Assembly (NCBI RefSeq): GCF_933775445.1
Contig: NC_065877.1
Coordinates: forward strand, 33,740,694 to 33,804,693
Source: Argentina anserina
Taxonomy: Eukaryota > Streptophyta > Magnoliopsida > Rosales > Rosaceae
Reading direction: 5' to 3'
DNA: 64,000 nt
Shown: piece by piece, positions 42,401-53,632 of the stretch
Layout: each line of letters begins with the position of its first letter
Numbering within the stretch: position 1 is the first letter of the stretch
The notes under the pieces: generated by a model
Told to the model about the DNA's origin: nothing
Seen by the model: only the letters and a program-made list of their open reading frames with translations
Databases searched by the model: none
Translations under genes and position numbers: made by a program

Positions 42401-44301
42401 GAAATTGTGTCGATTCGGTGGAAAATCGGAGGAGGAAGAGGTGGAGTGAGTATCGCCGCCTTAGGCGGCACGTGAGGGGAGGTGAGATGGGATAGAGGCG
42501 GCCTTAGGCCGTGGAAGAGAAGAGGAGAAGAAATGAGATCTTTTAGGCTATGGGCAAGCCACGCGCGCCAGTTTGAGCGGCGCACTGCCACTGTGGGGGG
42601 TGGCATAACAGTGATTTCTAAACAGTTTTTTTTGTAAAAACTCATTTCTGTACGGTAAATGTAAAAATAAATTTTATACAGTAATTGTAAAAGTAAATTA
42701 CGGACACTAATTGTAAAAGTATTTTACGTACAGTAATTGTAAAAGTAAATCAATGATTAGTATTTACATAAACATTATTTACGATGGAATAATACATGGG
42801 TGTACATGAATACGTAAACATGTACTGTATAGTAATATGTGCATAGTATATACATGAACAGTAAATTCGTAAAAACTGAAAAATTGCTGAACAGTAAAAC
42901 ATTAGTACTAGTTTGGCATTTGAGGTTTTACGTAACGTTTCTAATCACTTCTTATCCAATCTAGGTAATCGACAAAACAAGTAAATGATTTGCTTTCGGT
43001 GTTGTTGAAATTACGCTTATTTAAAAGATTGAACTATGATATGTATATGATATAGTGGGGTGTGTATGTGTATAATTGGTAAAATCGATACATATATATA
43101 TATATATGAGTTGCTATATTATATATTGTCATATTCCCGTTTTCAAATAAGTTCATTTATAGCATTGATATTTATTTTATTTGAGCATGAGTCACTTGGT
43201 TTTTTTACAATAACATGTGAAGATCGTTTGTACGTGGTTTTAACTTGAGTTATGTTAAAACGTTTTCTGTCTTCGGACGTGTTGACATGTCGGGACCTAG
43301 CCTTGGCCGGGCGACAGTTACGATTCAGTTAGTGCTCTAGTCTGTCTGTCGGTGTACTGGTATGAGAGGTAACAGATGGGTTACCATCTTATAAGTGCCC
43401 ATATTTTTGGGATTATTGGGTGACAAATGGGTTGCCAAATACCCGGCGGTGTACTGCATGAGGGGTAACAGATGAGTACCTGGGTCTCATGAGTACCCGT
43501 ATTATAAATGTAATTGGGTAAATAGATGGGTTGCCTGATTTCTCATGAGCACTTATATTTTCAGATATTATTGGACAACCAGATGGACCGTCATTTGACT
43601 CATGAGTACATTTATAATTGGATGTTTCAATATTTATTCTCGTATTACTATGCATGTTATTCTGTTGTTTTACTCATACGAGCTGCAAAGCTTACCGAAT
43701 TTGTGTTTTGCAATCCCGGTGAACCTATTCGATGGTGTAGGGGGATAGTTCCGCATGTGTGGATTAGCAGAATCGACGGACAACTTTGAAGACTACGAAG
43801 TTGCCTTATTTTATACTGTGGTGAGGATTGAGATGAATTTTACATTTCTATTTGATATAATGCTTGAATTATAAATTGGTTTTGTAATAATCAATTCGAC
43901 TGAGATGTTTTATGAACTCAGGTTTGATACGCTGTGACGATAAGATGATTTCAATTTATTGAGATTGTTTTAGAGTTTTTGACATCTTCGGTTTTGAGTT
44001 TAGCACTTGAAATTCATGGCCGTGACAATTCGTAACTTCTTCATACGAACTCCAATTTAGGCGTACCGCATGTCCACGAATTCGTATCGACGAGTTTTAT
44101 GACTTTCATGTAAGAAGTTTTCTAAGAAACCCAATTAGTCAAAAGTCAACTCTTAGACTCGTCCAATTGAACGTTCTCGAACAATTAATCTTTCGAAACT
44201 CTTTTGTTTTTCATCCTCGTAAAAATAAAATTGGACAATGACCAACTTAATAATATCAGAGAACTCATTGGAAATTAGATATGAATTTTCGGGGTATTAC
44301 A
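39473..44301 (-). mobile_element. Long solo LTR, copy B (interrupted by copy C)
   Basis: Left end TGTCACAACCCCGAAATTTC, right end TTTTCGGGGTATTACA. The flanking 5-bp duplication CAAAC is exact (39468-39472, 44302-44306). Sequence order is reversed relative to copy A, so sense is minus. Removing copy C and its duplicated 5 bp leaves about 2.38 kb. The outer parts are 39473-41584 and 44028-44301. Confidence 0.85.
41585..44027 (+). mobile_element. Long solo LTR, copy C, nested in copy B
   Basis: Begins TGGAACAACCCGATTTTTCA and ends GGCCGTGACA, with exact duplication ATTCG at 41580-41584 and 44028-44032. Length 2,443 bp, plus-strand sense, opposite to its host. It has a TATA-like GGTATAAAAATG near 41907, a GC-rich leader with a CCGCCTTAGGCGG palindrome near 42450, and GTACAGTAATTGTAAAAGTA repeats near 42660-42750. 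Confidence 0.87.
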
Positions 44302-44306
44302 CAAAC

Positions 44307-44805
44307 CATATTTGATCCAATATCAACAGATGTCAGGTAATTTCTGCTTTCCATTAGTATCGTTTCATCTATCTGTTCAGTTGAAACTGTAAAATTTTGT
44401 TTTGTCGATCCATTGATCAATTTGAAGTCTCATTGGAGCATTAACCGAAAACATGACAATATTGAATGTATTCTGGAAATTGGAGAGCTCATAATGCTGA
44501 CATGAACAACATCTGATAATAACTTGATTGGTGAGATTTAGAGAAAACGAAACTCTAACATCTGATAATATATATGGGAGCCACAGAAAGTTATATTATT
44601 TTGTGTCCACTACATTACAAGCTCCTTTGTCCTTACAACTCATAACCTTACAAATCCTACTATATATATCCTCCGACGGTTGCACAACAGTACAAGATTT
44701 ACACACCTAGAAAACTCGGTGCCAACATGTGAAAGCCAAGAGATAAATTATTCGAAAAATATATATATCTTAATAATCTTATACATGATTTTACATAGCA
44801 ACTGA
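44307..44805. other. 3' flank of the first Ole e 1 gene, no gene seen
   Basis: AT-rich DNA between LTR copy B and the stop codon of the minus-strand Ole e 1 gene; it should contain that gene's 3' UTR. Nothing else is recognised. Confidence 0.5.
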
Positions 44806-46034
44806 TCAAGGAGACGAAGAAGCAGGGGGAATTCCAGGGATGAGAGGTACAGGTGGGAATGGGAATGGAGGTAATGGAGGGATTGTTGGGAATGAGGGTG
44901 GTGGTGGAGATGGTGGAGTTAAACCTGGTAGTGGTGGCATATGAGGCAATGGGGGCAAACTTGGAATCAATGGTGCTGGTGGAGGCTGAAATGGGTTTGG
45001 GATTAGTGGAGGTGGGCTCGGCAGAAGAGGATTTGGAGGCAAAATTGATGGTGGATTTAGAGGGTTTGGTGGGAAGAAAAACTCTGGATTGGTTAATTTT
45101 TCTTCTTCAGTCAGGTGTCTCTCTGTTTCTGAAGAGGTAGTAGTAGTTTTGGTATTGGAATTAGACTTCGTCACTTTTCCTGGGAAAGGGGGTAAAGTTG
45201 GAAATCCCAGTCCTGGCAGACCTGGGAGTCCTGGAAGGCTTGGGAGAGGAGGCAATTGTGGTAGTGGTGGAAGATTAGGGAGTGTAGGGAGAGAAGGAGC
45301 AATAGGATTCCTGGGTTCTTGAACTGGTGAGGGAAATGCCAAATCCTCATTTTGAGAATATGAGAGTGTTTTTGAGTTACTGATGACTTCCTTGTTGATG
45401 TTTTGGATGAGGCTTGGTTTTTGGTTACATAGGTTGGGTTGCTTTAGGGGTTTAAAGGTGAAAAACCCAGCTGAGAAAATGTGAGTGCCTCGCTTCCTTG
45501 ACTTGAGGTGAAGTGATGAAGCTGCTGCTGCTGTGGCCACAGCACAATACGATTCACTGCTGCGAATCAGCTTCACAGAACACCCTTCAATTTTCTTGAC
45601 ATGTTTGCTCACTGAGAAAGGTAATTGGACTGTAAAGACTCCTTGATTATTGGTCTTCACTTGTGCTTGAAAGCTTGGTTTTGATGAAGCCACATCCTTG
45701 CATTCCACACCAACAGAAGCCCCTGCATAGAAAAAGAATAGCCCACAGCTTCTTATATCCCAACGATCCCGATAATCCGATATGACCATGTTACAGTGAG
45801 CATGCTCACCTATGCTGCTTATTCATACAATTTGATTGAGAAATGTTCGAGATATGAAAAGGGCTTGTTACCTGAAATGAAATGGCTATATTTTGAGACC
45901 CCATCTTGGAAACATGTCTCACAGTAGACTTTGCCTATAGCCACAGCAGGTTGAAGCTTCTTCTCATGGTTAGCCTCTGAATGAGTACTAAATGTAAGAC
46001 TAACGAGGAAAAATATGGTTAGAAACCAAGACAT
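44806..46034 (-). CDS. Pollen Ole e 1-domain proline-rich protein (upstream-type paralogue)
   Basis: Secreted cell-wall protein of the Pollen Ole e 1/extensin-like family. Exon 1 46034-45872 and exon 2 45722-44806, GT-AG, total 1,080 nt, 359 aa. An N-terminal signal peptide (MSWFLTIFFLVSLTFSTHSEA) is followed by the Ole e 1 fold: VAIGKVYCETCFQDG, ASVGVECKD, NNQGVFTVQLPFS, GCSVKLIRS, with Cys residues placed for disulfides. The C-terminal half is Pro-rich (PPLPPLPSLPGLPG, PPPLIPNPFQPPP). A short collagen-like LPGLPGLPGL tract occurs once. The promoter and exon 1 resemble those of the paralogue at 58286-59830, so the two are tandem duplicates. Confidence 0.9.
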
Positions 46035-46676
46035 TTTAGATCCCTCTGAGAAACTCTATTGCTTCCAAGTTTCTAAGAATGAGTTGATCGAGAGGTTTGG
46101 GTTCTTTATACTAGTTGCTGGCATGGGGCTGTAAGTTATGTATAAATTCTCTGTATGATATGTAAACTTCTTGTTTTCTTTTGGTTGTTTGGAGACTTAA
46201 ATTAAAATCTAGCTTTTCCTGACCTCATGAAGCTTTTTAATTTATTTCACTCATGGAAAAACCAGTGAACTGCAAACTAAAAGTAGTGAATGTAGGTTCC
46301 TTTCCTACCACCAAACAAACCAGACCGAAATGAGAAGGTAATTATTTTCTGTGGTATAATTGGTGAGGTTATGTGAAGTTGGATAAATTTAAAAGGAGCC
46401 TAGTACGTTTTGCTTTGCTGGTTGTTTTTGTTTATCATAATTTAATGGAGTTTGTTCCTTTGTTGGTGTAAGAAATATGCCAAAGAGAATAGTTGGATCC
46501 CTGTTGGTTCACGAGACTTAGTATAGAGAAACCACATATATCATGCTCTATAATTCTATATATATAGAGACAATTAAAAAAAGTTTATTGTTATCATTCC
46601 ATTGTGTTAGAATATCTGAATATGCCATTTGAGAAGAGAATGGGTTCTGGTTGAGTCAAATTGTCAAAATGTGAGG
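46035..46676 (-). promoter_or_regulatory. Promoter region of the first Ole e 1 gene
   Basis: A TATAAAG box on the minus strand at 46104-46110 lies 70 bp before the start codon. GAGTTGATCGAGAGG and ATAAATTCTCTGT words upstream recur in the same order before the second paralogue (59890-59970), showing that the promoter was duplicated too. The LTR nest begins at 46682, about 650 bp from the start. Confidence 0.6.
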
Positions 46677-47681
46677 TTAGTTGATGTCACATATTTATTC
46701 TGGCTTTTATTGTATTAATTATTCATTTTACTTAGTTATTTTGTTATGTTTTTATATTTTTAATTAATTTTATTTGTTTTTAGGTATTTTGAAGTGTAAT
46801 AAAGAAGAAGAGAAAAATCATGCAAAAATCTGATTTTATTTTGGGTGTAATCATCACATTTTAGGTCCATCACTTCATTATTTATCATCAACTTCCTCCA
46901 TAATCATTCACTTCTTTCATGATCACCTACTTCATTTCATGATCACTCATTTCCTTCTTTATCACTCATTTCCTCCATGATTATTCACTTCTTTCATGAT
47001 CACTCACTTCATTCCACCTCATTTCATGATCACCCACTTCTTTCCACTTCATTCCATGATCACTCACTTCCTTTCATGATCATTCACTTCTTTCCACTTC
47101 ATTCTATGATCACTCACTCCACTCACTACATCATCATCTCTCATTTTCTCTACTTTTTCCACCATCATTCTTCTCTATAAAAACCTCCATCATCACCATA
47201 TCTAAACACACCGTTTTCCCACAACCAACCAAGAGAAAGAGCGAGAGAGATAAAGGAAGAAAAAATAGAGAGAAGAAGAGAAGAGAAATGGGAGAAGACG
47301 GATATAGAGAGCCAAAGCGAAGTCACCTTCAATCTCCTCAAGCTACAACTCGCATCTCCTCAAGCTAGAACTCGCATCTCCTCAAGGTCCTAAAATCTCA
47401 TCAAACTTCCACAAGAAAAAGGAAGTTTGGTCTCTTCTCCTTTAATTCATCTCTCACGTATTTTTTGATGCTTTTATTCAAGATTATGTGTAACTAAATT
47501 CCTTAATAGTTAAGAGCTAATTAAAGCTCTAGATATGTCTTCGATTTCAAACTCCAATTGATTTATATAATTTTAGATGAGAATTTATTCACTAATTGTT
47601 CATTGATAATTCTATTGCATGTCTCATTGGTCGGTACTTTGATGCATGTTTTAGGGTTTTATTATCTTGAATATGTATATG

Positions 47682-47953
47682 ACCGACATTTCGTTGCATA
47701 TTTTGTGAGAGATAACAAGTTCTTTGCCAGTATTTGTGTGAAGTGATTCCTTAGTAATCTAAGGCTACCGACATTGACATTAGATTCTTTGTTGTTACTC
47801 AAACATTCTTAGAATTTCATGATTTTAATTGTTTTGGTCTGGATACCGACATTTCATAGATCAAATAATTGAGAATATAGTTAAGTCGATACCGACATTT
47901 CGCTTAACATGACAAGTAAGAGAATGTAATACGGTTAATAACCTAACGACATT
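47682..47953 (+). repeat. Iterated ACCGACATTTCG motif in LTR G
   Basis: ACCGACATT(TCG/TC) occurs at 47682, 47767, 47845 and 47891, with a degenerate AACGACATT at 47945. Spacing is irregular (46-85 bp), so it is an iterated motif rather than a satellite. Confidence 0.75.
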
Positions 47954-48975
47954 GGCTTAACTGTGAGTGCATTCATCTATAATTATTGACATTGTTTTGG
48001 GGTGATTGAAGCATATATAGATAGTGTCACGGCCCCGAAATTTTCAAGTATGAAACTCGAAAATCGAAGCCATGAAAACTCAAAAATAATCTCAATAAAA
48101 AAATCGAAATCATCTTATTGTCACAACGTATCATTACTGAGTTCATGGTACAACTCAGTCGAATGGATTATTACAAAACCAATTTAAAATTCAAGCATTA
48201 TTTCAAATAGAAATTTAAAATCCTCTCAATCCTCAGCACAAAATAAAATAAGGAAACTTCAAGTCTTCAGAGTAGTCCGTCAATTATGCTAATCCACACC
48301 TGCAGAACTATCCCCTACACCATTGAATAGGTGCACTTGGATTGTAAACACAAACCCGATAAACTTTGCAGCTCGTATGAGTAAAACAACAATATAACTC
48401 GCATATAAATACAAAAGAAAATACTGAAAATATTTAATTATACATGTACTCATGAGTTATTGGACGACACATCTGGTTGTCCAATAATATCTGAAAATAT
48501 AACTGCTCATGAGAAATCGGGCAACCCATCTGTTTACCCAAATACATTTATAATACATGTACTCATCTGTTACCCCTCATACAGTGCGCCGCCATACATT
48601 GGGCAACCATTTGTTACCCAATATCCAAAAATATGGGTACTCATAAGCCGGTAACCCATCTTTTACCTCTCATGCCAGTACACCGGCAAATAGACTAGAG
48701 CTCTAACTGAATCGTAGTCATCGCCCGGCCAAGAATAGGTTTCGACATGCCAACACGTCCGAAGACAGGTCCGAAGACAGAAAAACATTTTAACATAACT
48801 CAAGTTAAAACCACGTACAATACATTCCTCACATATTATTGTACAAAACCAAACCACTCATGCTCAAATAAAATATATATCATTGCTATCAATAGCTCAT
48901 TCGAAAATCGAAATATGACAGTACATAATATAGCAACTCATATATATGTATCGATTTTACCATTTATACACATAC

Positions 48976-51900
48976 TCTGTCCTAGCTTCGTCGCCGGCGA
49001 GACCAGAGCACGGAGACCGGCACACCATCACCGATCCTCGTCGCCGAAGCCACATGCTAGGAGATTGAAACTCGGAATCGCGCCACTCCTCAACCTTCAA
49101 GAAATCGAGCATGATCAGTAATCCAAACCTCTCAGACGACATTCTGGTGGCTCCAACATGCAAGATAGGTAAGGTTTGTTGTAATTGATGGTTGAGATGG
49201 ATTGTAGATGGAATTTGAGTCGATTTGGTGGAGGATCGGAGATGGAGAGAGTACCGCCGCCTTAGGCGGCGCGTGAGGGAAGTTGAGGGGTGTAGGAGGA
49301 GGCCATAGGCCATGGAAGGGAAGAGGGGAAGGAAATGAGGGATTTTGGGCGGCAGTAGGCAAGCCACGCCCGCCGGTTTGAGCGGCGCGTGATCTCCACG
49401 CGCTGCCACTGGGGGAGGCGCGTGAGCCCCACGCGCGGTCGCCGGAGGTGGCGCGTGAACAATAAATTTCAAACAATAATTTTTGTAAAAAGTGATTTCT
49501 GTATGGTGAATGTAAAAAGTAATTTACATACAGTAAATGTAAAATTATTTTACATATGGTGAATGTAACAACCCCAAAATTTCGAGCATAAAAACTCAAA
49601 TTTCGAAGTCGTGAAACACCAAAACAATCTCAATGAATCGAAATCATTTTAAATACCACAGCGCATCATTACTGAGTTCACAATACAACTCAAACAAACC
49701 AATTATTACAAACCAAATTTATAATTCAACATTACATAAAAATGGAAATGTAATAATCCTCACAATCTCTCACAAAAATCCCACAAATAAATCCTCACAA
49801 GTTCTCACACAAATCCACAATAAAAACCTCACCACAAACAGGATAATGAACGACTTCGAGTCTTCAGATATTGTCCTCTGATTTCTACTAATAAACACCT
49901 GCGGAATTATCCCCTACACCATTGAATTGGTGCACCGGGATTATAAACACAAACCCGGTAAGCTTTACAGCTCGTATGAATAAAATGAAAATATAACTTG
50001 CATATCAATATATACGAATCCACAAATCCACAAATATAAATGCACTCATGAGTCAATGGACGGCCCATCTGGTTGTTCCAAAAAAAATATGAAATGAAAG
50101 TGCTCATGAGAAATTGGGCAACCCATCTGTTTACTAAAATACATTTATAATACGGGTACTAATGAACGCTGGTACACCTATGTTACCCCTCACGTAGTAC
50201 ACCGCCGATATTGGGCAACCTCCTGCTACCCAACATCCAAAAATATGAGTACACATGAGCCGATAACCCATATGTTACCTCACATGCAGTACTCCGGCAG
50301 ACAGACTAGAGCTCTAACTGTATCGTAACTTTCGTCCGGCCAAAGGCTAGGTTCCGACATGCCAAACACGTCCGAAGACTGGTCTGAAGACATAAACACG
50401 TCCGAAGACAAAAACACGTCCGAAGACTAAACGTTTTAACAAACTCCATGTTAAAACCACATACAATAATCATCACCTCATATTGTTCAAATTAACTCAA
50501 CATGCTCAATATGTAACTCTCGTCATCAAAATGACATATTCACAATGAAATAATAACAGTATATAATATAGCAAACTATATATATATGTACATATTTACC
50601 ATTTATACAATTATATATATATATATATTCCACTATATCATATACGTGTCGTATTTCAATCTTTAAAACTCTGCAAAATCTTAAATCTCCGCAAGGGTAG
50701 ATTCGTAAATATGTGAGATTTTACTCACCTTATCAACTCGAGCGTAATTCCACAATTTCCGAAGATAATTCTTTTCCTTGATTTATCGATCACCTTGAAA
50801 AAATAAGAAAAGAATTTAAAATCGTTTCGTAAACCTTAAATGCCGAAACAGTAATAATAAGTTACTGTTCAGCAATTTATGGTTTTACGAAATTACTGTT
50901 CATGTATTTACTATTCACGTATTTATGTACAAATACACATCAATTACGTATTCATACACGTATACATACTGTTTACGTATTTCTGTATGTATGAATATTA
51001 TTCAAATGTAAATATTGTCTCAGTAAATATTAATTACTGATTTACCCTTCTGAAATTACTTTTTACATTTACCGTACGTAAAAAAAAATTTACATTTATC
51101 GTACGTAAAATAAAATTTACATTTACCGTACGTAAATCACATTTTTACACTCACCGTTGTAAAAATAAATTTTACAATTTACTGAAAGTAATTTACATTT
51201 ACATTTACCGTACGTAAAACAAAATTTACATTTACCGTACGTAAATCACATTTTTACATTCACCGCCGTAAAAATAAATTTTACAATTTATTGTTTGAAA
51301 TTACTGTTCATGCGTGGGGCACACGCGCCGAGCCTAAGGCCGGCGCGTAGCACGCTACCGCCCCCCCAAAACCTTCCTCTCCTCCTCCTCTTCCTTCCCA
51401 CGGCCTCACGCCGCCCCTAGCCTCCACCATGCTACCACACGCGCCGCCTAAGGCGGCGGCATGTCCCCCAAAACCCTCCTCCTCCGATCTCCTCCAATAC
51501 GAATCAAATAACCACAAAAATCACATCAAGGCATCACAACAATCAACCTAGGCTACCCCTCACCTCAAACGAGCTTTTGGACCGTCGGATCGTCGCCGGA
51601 GAGCTTGAGATGCCGTCGGTGAAATCGCAGAACCTTGGCGTCGTTGGTGGAGCTCCGGCGCTGCGTGTGAGGGTGCGTCGACCTCGGGGTCGACTGAGGA
51701 GGGCCGCGCGTTGCTTCTTGGGCCGGTGGTGCGTGACACGGACGGCCGGTGATGGAGATCGCCGGCGTTGACAGTGAAGGAGAGAGAGAGAGCTCGGGGG
51801 TAAGAGAGAGAAGAGGGAGGGAGGCGCGGGTTAGGGAGAGAAGTGGGTTTCCAGAAATGGAAACCCTACTTCTGATAAGTTTCCTTTTATACCATTTTCT

Positions 51901-53632
51901 AAATCGGAAACTAACTTCCGTCGTTAATAACTTTCACGTACGACTTCCGAATTGAACACGGGATGCGTCCCCAAACTCGTATCGACGAGCTCTACAACTT
52001 TCATGAATGAAGTATTCACAAACGAGCGACGGAATAAAAGTCGATATTTACGTTGCGGAAACGTAACGTTTTTCTAAATAAACGTTCCGATAACGTTTCC
52101 GTTTTCGTTTCGAAATGTAGCGAACCACCAATTGTCGTCTTGAATTAATTTCACCAATTTAACAAATTGAAAATACTGGATAATTAGTTCCGAAAAAATT
52201 AGGGTTATTACAGTGAATGTAAGATTATTTTACGTACAGTAATTGTAAAAATAATTTCTGAAAGGTAAATTAATAAATTGTGATTACTTGTTAAGTAATA
52301 CGTAAATAGTACGTATTTGAAGAGTAATACGTAAAGCAGTACGTACATGAAATGTAATACGTAGACAATATGTATATGAATCGTAATACATGAATAGTAA
52401 TTATGTGAACAGTAATTTGTAAAAACCGAAAATTGCTAAATATTTGTACTGTTTCGGCATTTGAGGTTTTACGTAACGTTTCTAAATCACTGCTTATCTA
52501 TTCTAAGTGATCGACACAACAAGTAAAAGATTCGCTTGCGGAATTGTGGAAATTACGCTAAGGAATATAAGGTGAGTAAATCTCACTATGACGAGTCTAC
52601 CCATCGAGGTGATTCAGAGTTACACTTATTTTAAAAGATCGAACTATGATATGTATATGGTATAGTGAGTTGTGTATGTGTATAAATGGTAAAATCGACA
52701 CATATATATAAGTTGCTATATTATATACTATCGCATTTCTATTTCCAACAGAGTTTATTTGTCGCACTGATATTTGTTTTATTTAAGCATGAATGACTTG
52801 TCTTTTGTACAATATCATGTGATGATTGTTTTGTATGCGGTTTTAACTTGAGTTATGTTAAAATATTTTTATTGTCTTCGGACGTGTTGGCATGTCGGAA
52901 CCTAGCCTTGGCCGGGCGACAGTTACGATACAGTTAGAGCTCTAGTCTGTTTGCCGGTGTACTGGTATGAGAGGTAACAGATGGGTTACCGGCTTATAAA
53001 TACCCATATTTTTTGGGTTATTGGTGACAGATGGGTTGCCCAATACCCGGCGGTGTACTGCATGAGGGGTAACAGATGAGTACCTGGGTCTCATGAGTAC
53101 CCGTATTATAAATGTAATTGGGTAAATATATGGGTTGCCTGATTTCTCATGAGCACTTATATTTTCAGATATTATTGGACAACGAGATGGGCCGTCATTT
53201 GACTCATGAGTACATTTATAATTGGATGTTTCAATATTTATTCTCGTATTACTATGCATGTTATTTTGTTGTTTTACTCATACGAGTTGCAAAGCTTACC
53301 GGGTTTGTGTTTTGCAATCCCGGTGCACATGTTCGATGGTGTAGGGGATAGTTCCGCAGGTGTGGATTAGCAGAATCAACGAAAAACTTTGAAGACTTCG
53401 AAGTTGCCTTATTTTATACTGTGGTGAGGATTGAGATGAATTTTACATTTCTATTTGATATAATGCTTTAATTATAAATTGGTTTTGTAATAATCAATTC
53501 GACTGAGATGTTTTATGAACTCAGGTTTGATACGTTGTGACGATAAGATGATTTCAATTTATTGAGATTGTTTTAGAGTTTTTCATGGTTTCGATTTTTG
53601 AGTTTTATACTCGAAATTTCGGGGTCGTGACA
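48976..53632 (+). mobile_element. 5'-truncated long solo LTR, copy E, nested in copy D
   Basis: The right end TTTCGGGGTCGTGACA is complete and is followed by TACAC (53633-53637). The left end lacks the TGT...ACCC terminus and starts at a point matching copy C near 42191. Host sequence before it stops at TAC (48973-48975), which fits a deletion that removed the last two bases of a TACAC duplication and about 600 bp of the LTR's 5' end. Plus sense, opposite to its host. Copy F interrupts it. Confidence 0.75.
49564..52212 (-). mobile_element. Long solo LTR, copy F, innermost of the nest
   Basis: Begins TGTAACAACCCCAAAATTTC and ends TTAGGGTTATTACA. An exact 5-bp duplication GTGAA flanks it (49559-49563, 52213-52217). 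Length 2,649 bp, minus sense (TATA-like element on the minus strand near 51885). It carries repeated TTTACATTTACCGTACGTAA words (51055-51250) and a CCGCCTAAGGCGG palindrome near 51445. As the innermost insertion it should be the youngest of the stack. Confidence 0.87.

Noticed and set aside
46977..47180. His/Ser/Phe-rich ORF of repeated FHDHPLHSTS type
   Set aside because: Translation of the CACTCACTTC/CATGATCAC repeats inside LTR G.
51308..51955. Gly/Arg-rich ORFs near 51.3-52.0 kb and Pro/Ser-rich ORFs near 54.2-55.0 kb
   Set aside because: They are the same GC-rich leader of LTR copies F and D, not host genes.
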